Shown: positions 36,704-44,275 of the stretch, in pieces | Numbering within the stretch: position 1 is the stretch's first letter | Layout: each line of letters begins with the position of its first letter | Assembly (NCBI GenBank): GCA_024280295.1 | Contig: JAJRQK010000015.1 | Coordinates: forward strand, 32,078-96,077 | DNA from: Bacteroidota bacterium | GTDB taxonomy: Bacteria > Bacteroidota > Bacteroidia > Flavobacteriales_D > Crocinitomicaceae | Length of the DNA: 64,000 nucleotides | Reading direction: 5' to 3' | The notes under the pieces: model-generated | Databases searched by the model: none | What the model was told of the DNA's origin: nothing | The model's input: the letters and a program-made list of their open reading frames with translations, nothing else | Program-made: the position numbers and the translations under genes

Positions 36704-37894
36704 TTAAAACTCTGCTGGACTTGGTACGCTTATTTCAAATAATAAACGTCTTCCATAGTTGACAAGTTCATTATCGTAAATTTTATCTACCCATCTGTAC
36801 ACTCCAGTTACGTGCTCAGTACCTTTTCTATTATCAAAGCCATGCTTGTTCTTCTCCTCAAACTCTTTAATCATCTTAAAGGTTCGTTTCTCTGTGGTTT
36901 TTTGAACGACTCTTTCTAAGGCTCTCTCAGTAATTTCCTTGGCATAATTTTTCGCTTCTGTATTAGACTGAGAAGAAGATGAACTGCTATTATAGCCTGA
37001 ACTCACGTTTGCCGTAATGCTTCCAAAAACTTTCGAATCTTTTGAAACAGAAATTGATCCACTTACATCAAAAGATTTGTCCTTTTGTAGTTCTTTAGCC
37101 GCTTCTGTGCTTAATTCGTGTCGCTCAGTTGTTGTTGTATCATTTATGTTTTCGATTTCAGTTTCCGTCGTTGATTCTGTAGAAAATTCAGTTCTCAGTA
37201 AGTTTCTAGTACTTTTCTCTTTATACTCTCTCGCCATTATGTTTTCAATGTGAGAAACTTCTCCAGGGACATAACAACAAAGTGTCTGCTCAACTCTTCG
37301 ATATTCTTGTACTCCAAGGTTTTGAACACCAAACATTTTTCCTCCACAGTTTGCAAAACGCCATGATTTAAAACATGAGATAACAACATCGGGTATTACG
37401 ACAATTAACTTTGACACATCTATTAAATCCAGTGTTTCTGAGTTTTGTATATAGTGTTGAGCAATTATTAATTGAATACAGGCTTGTCTAACCGTTTTGG
37501 ACTTTTGTATCGCTGTTTGAATAAATAATTCATCCCAAACTTGTAACAATTCCGCCTCGTTTAGAGGTGCTGGTAGTTCTGCCTTAAGTTCGTTTTTCGA
37601 ACTGTCATTTTTCTTCTGTTGCATTAACAGAGAAGAATAGTCGTATAATTCAGGATTTATACCCCTTATGTCTTTGTAGTTGTTTACAGGCTTAAAACTG
37701 TTTATGAAATCGTTCAGCGACCCATCAGAAGTTTGTCCCTCCCTTGGAATCGGACATTGATTAAATCTGCTTTTTGTAATGTCAGGGTGGTGAATAAAGT
37801 CCTGATTCTTTTCGTTGAAATCAATTTTGTCTGGTGAACGAAATGTTTTAAAACTAAACAAGTTCGTTTTAATTGGAGGCGTTTTTTGTGCCAT
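36704..37894 (-). CDS. Protein of unknown function, probably the front part of a split gene
   Basis: 396 residues, no signal peptide. Residues ~125-185 are helical (ELLQVWDELFIQTAIQ). CCYVPGEVSHIENIMAREYK (~207-226) is followed by a Glu/Thr-rich stretch (TESTTETEIENINDTTTTER), a Ser-rich segment (~300-315) and a long basic-acidic helix (RALERVVQKTTEKRTFKMIK). I recall similar IENxMAREYK proteins as long Bacteroidota proteins of unknown role, some near phage-tail-like clusters; not verified. It ends SVPSPAEF at a TAA after which the frame continues open. A 263-bp piece is duplicated at 31485-31747. Confidence 0.6.
   Translation of the reverse strand: MAQKTPPIKTNLFSFKTFRSPDKIDFNEKNQDFIHHPDITKSRFNQCPIPREGQTSDGSLNDFINSFKPVNNYKDIRGINPELYDYSSLLMQQKKNDSSKNELKAELPAPLNEAELLQVWDELFIQTAIQKSKTVRQACIQLIIAQHYIQNSETLDLIDVSKLIVVIPDVVISCFKSWRFANCGGKMFGVQNLGVQEYRRVEQTLCCYVPGEVSHIENIMAREYKEKSTRNLLRTEFSTESTTETEIENINDTTTTERHELSTEAAKELQKDKSFDVSGSISVSKDSKVFGSITANVSSGYNSSSSSSQSNTEAKNYAKEITERALERVVQKTTEKRTFKMIKEFEEKNKHGFDNRKGTEHVTGVYRWVDKIYDNELVNYGRRLLFEISVPSPAEF
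36796..37058. repeat. Source copy of the 263-bp duplicated segment
   Basis: Lies inside the gene at 36704-37894 and is nearly identical to 31485-31747 in the same orientation (offset 5311 bp). Identity starts at TGTACACTCC and ends at ACAGAAATTGAT; the flanks are unrelated. Confidence 0.9.
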
Positions 37895-38026
37895 ATTATC
37901 AATTCAGTGGGGGTTAGTACTAAGGACAATTTACAACTATTTTTTTGTTGATTAATTTTTTAAGAAAAATTAGTGTTTCCCGAAATTTGAAAAGAGTAAT
38001 TTCTGCAATTAATTTAAGTTTTGAAT

Positions 38027-38254
38027 TTATCCGCCCACTATATTCGAATTCGCAGTATCTAAAGCGTCATCATCAAAAGAATCCAAATAAATCTGAGTTG
38101 TTTTGATTTCCGAATGCCCCAAACCTTCAGAAATAAGTGTAATAGGAACATTCTTCCTTTTGGCGATTGTTGCCCAAGAATGTCGAGCGAAATAGCTTGT
38201 GATGCTTTTATCAATTTTAGCTAATTCAGCCATTTCGCGTAGTTTACGATTCAA
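38027..38254 (-). pseudogene. Tyrosine recombinase (integrase), C-terminal remnant
   Basis: About 75 codons matching the end of a phage-type integrase: NRKLREMAELAKID, then SYFARHSWATIAKRK with the second catalytic Arg, LGHSEIKTTQIYLDS with the conserved His and the nucleophilic Tyr. The N-terminal arm, core-binding domain and first catalytic Arg are missing; upstream the frame meets TAG at 38288-38290 inside the repeat sequence. It is the probable relic of the enzyme that inserted the island. Confidence 0.8.
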
Positions 38255-38263
38255 TCTTTTTCT

Positions 38264-38485
38264 TTTTCGCGTGCTATTTTTCAGCTTCTATTACCTGTTG
38301 AAAACTTTTTATCATGAATAGCCCTTTAGCTAATAAATCGTGAGATATCAAACCTATAAAAGTTATCTAGAGAATTCAAGTATTGGTTGAAATTGTCATT
38401 ACTCTTCAAATTATTGAACTGATCAAAGTATAAATTTTCTAACTGATTACTTTCTTGTAGCCTCGAAACAAGACCAATAGTTAAG
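38264..38485. repeat. Right direct repeat of the island
   Basis: Counterpart of 30961-31193. It begins exactly where the integrase remnant loses homology and ends at GACCAATAGTTAAG, where an RHS fragment begins. Confidence 0.85.
38326..38485 (-). pseudogene. Second copy of the unrecognised C-terminal gene fragment
   Basis: Minus strand reads LTIGLVSRLQESNQLENLYF, QFNNLKSNDNFNQYLNSL and YRFDISRFIS to TAA at 38326-38328, the same tail as in 31034-31299. Differences between the copies are mostly single substitutions that keep the frame, so the segment was under coding constraint for some time. Confidence 0.5.
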
Positions 38486-38572
38486 AAACGAACTTATGGC
38501 TATCATGGAGCGAGGTGTTACAACAGAGAACTCGGTAAGTACATGAATGTTGACCCACATGCGAGTAAATAG
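38486..38572 (+). pseudogene. RHS-repeat core domain remnant
   Basis: 29 codons read YGYHGARCYNRELGKYMNVD and PHASK before a TAG. This matches the closing motif of RHS-associated cores (GARYYxxELGRxxSVDPLAxKYP). The left edge coincides with the end of the direct repeat, so the rest of the gene was removed when the boundary formed. From 38573 to 38752 no gene is supported. Confidence 0.6.
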
Positions 38573-38752
38573 TCGCTCCTTAAATTTAGCGAATAAGGTT
38601 AATTATCAACGAGTTGTGAAGGTCGTTTTGGTCCTCATACTTCAAATGGCTTTGGCATTTAGGATTCCTCGAATGAACGTACTATTGATCGTAAGTAACC
38701 TTGTTCCTTTTCGTCTAAGGTGTTTTATTAACTTTTAATGACTCATGTTTAC

Positions 38753-39199
38753 ATGAAAAAAACGTTTTCCTTAATTCTTATTTTAGCACTCATAGTTACA
38801 ACGCAACTATCTGTCCAGGAATCACCTAAATCGACACATTCCATTAGTTTAAATTTTTCGAATTTTCGAAACAACGATGGTTACTTGTATATTTATCTTT
38901 ATAAAACAGAAAAACAATACCCATATCATCCTTACAAGCATTTTAAAGTAAGCAAGAAACGAATTAAGAATAACAGGTTGAAGTACACCATTTACGCCTT
39001 AGCGAAAGGGAAATATGCCATATCAGCGATTGATGATGAGAATTCTAATATGGATCTGGATAGATTTTGGGGAATTCCAACCGAAGGATATGCCTTTTCG
39101 AATAATCCCAATACCTGGGGATTTCCGTCTTACCATCGACTAAAATTTGGTGTTTATAGCACAAAAAATTATCAGCATCTAAAAATGCAATACATTTAA
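38753..39199 (+). CDS. DUF2141 family secreted protein
   Basis: 148 residues from the ATG at 38753 (MKKTFSLILILALIV, a good signal peptide); an ATG five codons upstream is the alternative. The mature part reads ISLNFSNFRNNDGYLYIYLY, GKYAISAIDDENSNMDLDRF, WGIPTEGYAFSNN, the characteristic pattern of DUF2141 (small Ig-like beta-sandwich). Function unknown in the family; exported. It leads a probable operon with the DUF547 gene 6 bp downstream and the BamA-like gene. Confidence 0.88.
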   Translation: MKKTFSLILILALIVTTQLSVQESPKSTHSISLNFSNFRNNDGYLYIYLYKTEKQYPYHPYKHFKVSKKRIKNNRLKYTIYALAKGKYAISAIDDENSNMDLDRFWGIPTEGYAFSNNPNTWGFPSYHRLKFGVYSTKNYQHLKMQYI

Positions 39200-39205
39200 T
39201 CATTT

Positions 39206-40804
39206 ATGAAAATTACTCTCTTAACATTCACAATTCTCTATTCCTTTTTTGGTTTAGCTCAACCAATTGACTTTATTGAAACTGCAGATCAATTTTTCAA
39301 GCGTCACTGCAGGAATGGACTGGTAAACTACAAGGCAATCAAATCAGATGAAAATCTTCCAAAACTGATAGAACACATTGCCAAAAATAAAATTCCTGTC
39401 GGAGGTGAAAAGGCATATTTAATTAACGTATATAATCTGTTTGTAATCGATCGGATTACAAAAATGTACCCAATGGGATCACCTATGGGCGACCCTGAAT
39501 TTTACGACGGCGCATACTCTAACATAAATGGGAAAAGAATATCGCTAGATGCTTTAGAAAATGAAGTCCTTCGAAAAGAGTATACAGACTCTCGCTTACA
39601 TTTCGTTCTTGTGTGTGGCGCTCTTGGTTGCCCTCCAATTGTTGATTTTGCTTACAGGTCTGATAGGTTAGATAGTCAACTAGAAGATCAAACAAAGGCG
39701 GCATTGAATAATGATGATTTTGTTTATCAGAAATCAGAAACTATGACAATCCATTTATCTGAAATATTCACATGGTACGAATCTGATTTTGGGTCGAATA
39801 AAAAAGAAGTTATTGCTTACATCAATAAGTACCGAAAATCACCTTTCGATGTTAGCTATAAAGTGAAATCGTACGCTTATGATTGGACGATTAATGATGT
39901 TACAATTAAGATGACTGAATCGGGAGCGGGAAATGATATTGATGATATTCCTTCAACTCGAAACCTCCAAATGTTCACAGCAGGAAGTTTGTTGACTAAA
40001 GGGAAATCCGATATAACACTTTTTAATACACTGTATACTGAGACGAAAGGAACTTGGCTTGGCGAATCTTATTCTGGCTTTCGAACATCCTTTATGACTC
40101 ATTTATTTCAATACACCTTTGGTGTAAGTAAAAGTAAACGGTTCAATATTGGTGTGGATCTCACTTTTAGATCTGCTGGAACTGCTGTTGATTCAACCAT
40201 TTCAGGTTTAAAACCTACTTTTCTCTATACAAATACAGACACAAGCAGAGTTGGATTGACATCAGCAGGCTTGCGCGTAAAATGGCAACCTTTTAAAGCT
40301 GTGTCTAATTTCACACTTCAAAGTACCATAATGGCTCCTACCATTAAACATCCAGAAGGTCTCTTTGCAGATACGGGGAAAGTTTTGCACTGGGCTGATT
40401 GGAACCGAATAACATGGTGGAATCAATTTTACTATACAAAAACATTTGGGAAATTTCAATTGTTCACTGAATTGGATTTCTTATTTAGATTTAGAGTAAA
40501 TGAATCCCAAATTGGGATGTTAGACCTTCCTGTAAGTGTGTTCTTGAGTTATTTTCCAACTAGAAAGATTACAGTTTATGGAATGACTCAGCACGTACAT
40601 CGCTATACGAATAACATCGATCCGGACAATCCTATTATTACTGATTGGGTGATTCCGAGTAATTATACTGCTTCTGGAATTGGATTTAAATATCAATTGT
40701 TGTCAAACCTTAATTTAGAGTTACTTTACACAAATTTTTGGCGTGGACGCAATTCTGGGCTTGGAAGCACGTTTAATCTAGGAATTAAGTTCTTAACAAA
40801 ATAA
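39206..40804 (+). CDS. DUF547 protein fused to an outer-membrane barrel-like domain
   Basis: 532 residues. A signal peptide ending FGLAQ precedes a DUF547 domain (~20-230) with GEKAYLINVYNLFVID, HFVLVCGALGCPPI (conserved Cys) and FTWYESDFG; the family is thought to have a papain-like fold, with the Cys as possible nucleophile. The remaining ~280 residues are strand-rich with frequent aromatic ends (SGFRTSFMTHLFQYTFGVSK, NLNLELLYTNFWRGR) and end in FNLGIKFLTK, which suggests an outer-membrane beta-barrel. The fusion is unusual to me. Its stop overlaps the next ATG (TAATG). Confidence 0.8.
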   Translation: MKITLLTFTILYSFFGLAQPIDFIETADQFFKRHCRNGLVNYKAIKSDENLPKLIEHIAKNKIPVGGEKAYLINVYNLFVIDRITKMYPMGSPMGDPEFYDGAYSNINGKRISLDALENEVLRKEYTDSRLHFVLVCGALGCPPIVDFAYRSDRLDSQLEDQTKAALNNDDFVYQKSETMTIHLSEIFTWYESDFGSNKKEVIAYINKYRKSPFDVSYKVKSYAYDWTINDVTIKMTESGAGNDIDDIPSTRNLQMFTAGSLLTKGKSDITLFNTLYTETKGTWLGESYSGFRTSFMTHLFQYTFGVSKSKRFNIGVDLTFRSAGTAVDSTISGLKPTFLYTNTDTSRVGLTSAGLRVKWQPFKAVSNFTLQSTIMAPTIKHPEGLFADTGKVLHWADWNRITWWNQFYYTKTFGKFQLFTELDFLFRFRVNESQIGMLDLPVSVFLSYFPTRKITVYGMTQHVHRYTNNIDPDNPIITDWVIPSNYTASGIGFKYQLLSNLNLELLYTNFWRGRNSGLGSTFNLGIKFLTK

Positions 40805-42075
40805 TGCGCGCAATTGCTTTCGTTTTATTTGTCTTTTCTACAAGCTTTGCTTTCTCAGCTAAGGTAGAGTCGATTTCGTTTGAGGGATTAACAATCACCA
40901 AAGAGACTTACTTACGAAAGTTAATTTCGTTAAACGAAAACGATTATTTCGAGGAAAAGCTTTTGCAGGACGATGTCTTTTTACTGCGTAATTTGAATCT
41001 ATTTTTCAGTGTTGAAGGAATTGTTAAAGAAGTTTCGCAAGGATTAGTTGCAATAACATTTCGGATAAGAGAAGCAAGCTATCTCTATCCTATAATTTCA
41101 ATTTCCGGCTTCAAAAATCAAGTTAAGGTACAAGCTGGTGCGAACCATATTAATTTTTTAGGAAAAGCACAATCATTTGGCGCACTATATCAATTTTATG
41201 ATCGACATTCATTTACAGTTTTTCATTCTTCTAAGCGACATAGTAATAATAAGACTGGTCATATTGCAGCGATATCAAAACTCTCTACCATAGAGCCACT
41301 ATATTCCCCAGCAGACTTTAATTCTATGGTTGACACAGTAAGTTTCTTTAATTTTGATAATTATTCGATTTCTGGGACAGGTTATTTGTGGCTCAAGCAA
41401 TACTTAAATGTTGGCATCGGTGGGGCATTTATGTATGAGAATTATCATCAACGAGACAATGCATTCACCGATTATAGCCAGATGGATTTTAGCTTTTTCA
41501 AGCACCAACTAAGTGCTAGTTTAAACTTCAATAAGGTAGAAAATATTTATGAACGCCAAAATGGTGTGAAGGGTACGATCTATGGGGAATGGATTAACAC
41601 TTATTCTGAAAATGCTCCCAGTTTCTTAAAATTACTTTTTGATTGCACATGGAATACATTGCACGGTGAAAGAGGAAACCTTTCCACTAGGACTAAATTT
41701 GGACTCTCAACTAACAATTATAGTCCATTTGCTCCATTTGTTCTAGATGGTCTATTGAATGTTCGAGGAATTGGAAATCGAGTGGAACGTGGAACAGCAT
41801 CATTGGTTCTTAATGCGGAATACCGTTATAGTTTTTGGAAGCATAAATTTGTAACCTTTCAAGCAGCTGCATTTGTTGATTATGGAACACTACGAAATCC
41901 TGGAGATAACTTCGATGAGTTTTTTCCAATGAGCGAGCAAAATATTTTTACTGGCGTTGGGATTCGCGCCAATTTAAACGTTCTTTATAAGACGTGCATA
42001 AGAGTTGATTATTCCTTCAACCCAACTGATGTGACTCAGCAAGGATTTACGTTTGGCTTTGGGCAGTTCTTTTGA
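40804..42075 (+). CDS. BamA/TamA-like outer-membrane protein
   Basis: 423 residues. A signal peptide ending AFSA is followed by one POTRA-like domain (~20-95: VESISFEGLTITKETYLRKL, GLVAITFRIREASYLYPIIS) and a strand-rich barrel. The end resembles Omp85 barrels: DGLLNVRGIGNRVERGTASL recalls the VRGF/Y loop motif, and the last strands are NVLYKTCIRVDYSFNP and QQGFTFGFGQFF with terminal Phe. Only one POTRA makes it a small accessory member rather than BamA itself, perhaps for export or insertion of its operon partners. It overlaps the DUF547 gene by one base. Confidence 0.75.
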   Translation: MRAIAFVLFVFSTSFAFSAKVESISFEGLTITKETYLRKLISLNENDYFEEKLLQDDVFLLRNLNLFFSVEGIVKEVSQGLVAITFRIREASYLYPIISISGFKNQVKVQAGANHINFLGKAQSFGALYQFYDRHSFTVFHSSKRHSNNKTGHIAAISKLSTIEPLYSPADFNSMVDTVSFFNFDNYSISGTGYLWLKQYLNVGIGGAFMYENYHQRDNAFTDYSQMDFSFFKHQLSASLNFNKVENIYERQNGVKGTIYGEWINTYSENAPSFLKLLFDCTWNTLHGERGNLSTRTKFGLSTNNYSPFAPFVLDGLLNVRGIGNRVERGTASLVLNAEYRYSFWKHKFVTFQAAAFVDYGTLRNPGDNFDEFFPMSEQNIFTGVGIRANLNVLYKTCIRVDYSFNPTDVTQQGFTFGFGQFF

Positions 42076-42108
42076 TTAAATCTTGATCTCAACGAATTGA
42101 TACAACAA

Positions 42109-42162
42109 CTTGAACCTTCTATTTTCATCTGGCTAATTCAGATTTCAAATAGAAAGTTCAAG
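42109..42162 (+). terminator. Long hairpin after the BamA-like gene
   Basis: CTTGAAC/GTTCAAG, TTCTATTT/AAATAGAA and ATCTG/CAGAT stack into one 20-bp stem with one mismatch, a 2/3-nt internal loop and a 7-nt loop, 33 bp after the stop. There is no T-run, so it may protect the 3' end rather than terminate strictly. Confidence 0.55.
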
Positions 42163-42168
42163 AGGTAA

Positions 42169-42252
42169 TTGGAGGACTACGGAATTAAGATGATTTTATT
42201 AGGTCTGAGCGCAGCCTTATTGCAAAAGCAAACTCTTCTTTTAGTCCTCCAA
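42169..42252 (+). other. Second inverted repeat, possible structured RNA
   Basis: TTGGAGGACTA (42169-42179) and TAGTCCTCCAA (42242-42252) are perfect complements 62 nt apart, directly after the hairpin at 42109-42162. The enclosed sequence has no obvious frame. It could be a small RNA, a mobile-element relic or an extended terminator. Confidence 0.4.
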
Positions 42253-42694
42253 AGATTAGTTTTCACACTTGAGCATATTTATGCGTTCAATTATAGTCAA
42301 GAGTTCGAACGTTCTATCCAAGTCAAAAAATGACTATCAAAAGATAGAGTATAAATTCGCTCCTAATAAATAGTTGTATGAAAATGTGATTTGTTCCAGC
42401 CAATTTTTATGGCTTTAGAAGCGGGCAAAAAAATCCCGGACACATTGGGCCAGGTCATTTATTTGCAATTAGACTTTCCGTCTAGTTGTGACTGGTCACT
42501 TTGGCGATATATGATTGTTCAGATAACATAACTTGTGTATTATTATGACACAGACGCATAATGAATTGAAAAGGAAGCTTCGGAGTGAAAAATAAATTGA
42601 AACTCACTATTTATCGTAACATTAAACTGATAACTACGGTTTTATGGGGTAAACGCTGTAATGTCAGATATAAGTAAATAGTACTAATTTTACA
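42253..42694. other. Intergenic region, no gene seen
   Basis: About 440 bp with stops in all frames at short intervals. A GTGAC-TG-GTCAC palindrome lies near 42490. Just before the next gene TAATTTTA, one mismatch from TAnnTTTG, ends 2 nt before the ATG at 42695. Confidence 0.5.
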
Positions 42695-44272
42695 ATGAAC
42701 AAATTTTCGTGTGCTATGCAACTTCGATTGCTCGTTTTTCTTCTTTCTTTCTTTTCTCTGAATACGATCGGTATATCGCAAGAATGCTGTCAGAAAGAGA
42801 TCCTCAAATTAGAGAAGAAACTCGGTAGAAAATATGACTCATTTGAGCGAATAAATGTAGTTCCAAAAGACGGAGAAGTGAGTTCAATGAATGAAGTATT
42901 TTATTTCGTTCATAAGAAGAAAAAGCATGGAATAATAAATGGAAATCGGCTGCTTATTTATAACTCTTATTGGGAAAGTGTTGAACTTATTTCATTCGAA
43001 AATTTATCTGAAAAGTTTACATTTTTTGAGTACCGTGTTGAAGGAGAATCTGGTATTGGTTCGGTTGAATATGGACTTCATTTGCCTCCTAAATTTGAAT
43101 CCGTCTCGATTCAAATAATTGATGATTCAAATACAATTTGTCTCATCGGGGAGAAGAATAATCAGACGCGAGTTGATTGGATGAAACAAGGCAATAAGAG
43201 ATGGATCTCTAAAGAGTTGAATTTCACGATTCAGAAAATCGATATTTACCGACGAGCATCTACACTTCGGTATGGAAAGTATGATGATTTAGTCTTTTTC
43301 AACGGAAAATCTGAAGCTTCTTCGTTTGAATTAAAGTCTGGTAAATCAAGTGTCAGTGGTCCACTTGAATACACTAATACGGTAAAAATTGATAATATTG
43401 AATCGCCAACACTTTTGTGTTTGAATCATCAAACTGGTTACTATGATTTGTTAACTCCTAATGAAGATAATAAGCTTAAGACGATATTCAGCTATAATGA
43501 AGTGATCGTAAATGGTAGAGTTATCGAAGGTGGATTAATCATAGCCAAAACGGAATTAGGTAAATTTAAACTTCCATTAAGTGAACACGCAGAAGATTTT
43601 CAGTTGGACTATTACGACCAACTTTTCCATTCAGATCAAAATTTATTTCTGATTAAAGGCAATCATTTGGTGATTGTCAATCGTCAGGGATCACGACAGA
43701 TTATCATTCGTAATTACTACGAACCAGATGTCTGTGGCAATTATCATCCTGAAGTTCACCTTAGCGAAGAGGGGGAGTCGTTTTTCGGCCATCCAATTAG
43801 ATCATTAGAAGGAAGTCTTTTTGTTACCCGCAATGGTCAACTGTTGAATGATAGTGTTTATCTGATGTCAGTTTTAGACAAGAAGCAATGCTTGTATCTA
43901 TTTTGGGAGGATGAATACAGAGAGGGAGTTATGGGTACTGCTGCTGCAAAAAACTATCGTGGAGTAATGGACGCGAATGGAAGAGTGCTGCTTAATTCAG
44001 AATACAGCGCGATTTGGAAAAAGGGGAATTATTTTCTTACAATGAAAGGGGGAAGTGTGGTAAGTATGATCCTCACTCCAACACTCTACGAGGGGGGTAA
44101 ATGGATTTTGTATGACAGTGATTTTAATTCCATCGGTTCTCCTGTGGAGGATGCTGAATTTAGGGAAGGGGGTGTGATCGAAAAGAACGGTTTTACCATA
44201 GACGATACTTACTACACTACCTATGAATTCACCAAGAAATTTTTTGGAGTAGGAGTTTACAATCCAGATTAA
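42695..44272 (+). CDS. Secreted protein of unknown function
   Basis: 525 residues. A signal peptide (RLLVFLLSFFSLNTIGISQ) precedes ECCQKEILKLEKKLGRKYDS. The remainder is beta-rich with repeated short motifs such as KKHGIINGNRLLIYNSYWES, LEGSLFVTRNGQLLNDSVYL and YRGVMDANGRVLLNSEYSAI; the last resembles a WG (KWGLID) repeat, so a WG-repeat-related propeller or solenoid is possible. No sorting domain or membrane anchor is seen, so it is probably periplasmic. The end converges with the hybrid regulator, 3 bp between stops. Confidence 0.65.
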   Translation: MNKFSCAMQLRLLVFLLSFFSLNTIGISQECCQKEILKLEKKLGRKYDSFERINVVPKDGEVSSMNEVFYFVHKKKKHGIINGNRLLIYNSYWESVELISFENLSEKFTFFEYRVEGESGIGSVEYGLHLPPKFESVSIQIIDDSNTICLIGEKNNQTRVDWMKQGNKRWISKELNFTIQKIDIYRRASTLRYGKYDDLVFFNGKSEASSFELKSGKSSVSGPLEYTNTVKIDNIESPTLLCLNHQTGYYDLLTPNEDNKLKTIFSYNEVIVNGRVIEGGLIIAKTELGKFKLPLSEHAEDFQLDYYDQLFHSDQNLFLIKGNHLVIVNRQGSRQIIIRNYYEPDVCGNYHPEVHLSEEGESFFGHPIRSLEGSLFVTRNGQLLNDSVYLMSVLDKKQCLYLFWEDEYREGVMGTAAAKNYRGVMDANGRVLLNSEYSAIWKKGNYFLTMKGGSVVSMILTPTLYEGGKWILYDSDFNSIGSPVEDAEFREGGVIEKNGFTIDDTYYTTYEFTKKFFGVGVYNPD

Positions 44273-44275
44273 GAT

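Larger units (their letters stand above)
30961..38485. mobile_element. tRNA-associated genomic island, degraded
   Basis: A 7.5-kb block starts 57 bp after the tRNA and is bounded by imperfect direct repeats of 233 and 222 bp. Inside are a truncated tyrosine recombinase at the right end, a truncated IS4 transposase, a duplicated gene segment, a toxin-antitoxin pair, two hairpin repeats and genes without recognisable relatives. No tRNA 3'-end duplication is seen at the right border, so classical attL/attR are not evident. The repeats are copies of a gene fragment, so the present outline may stem from later rearrangement. Confidence 0.65.
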
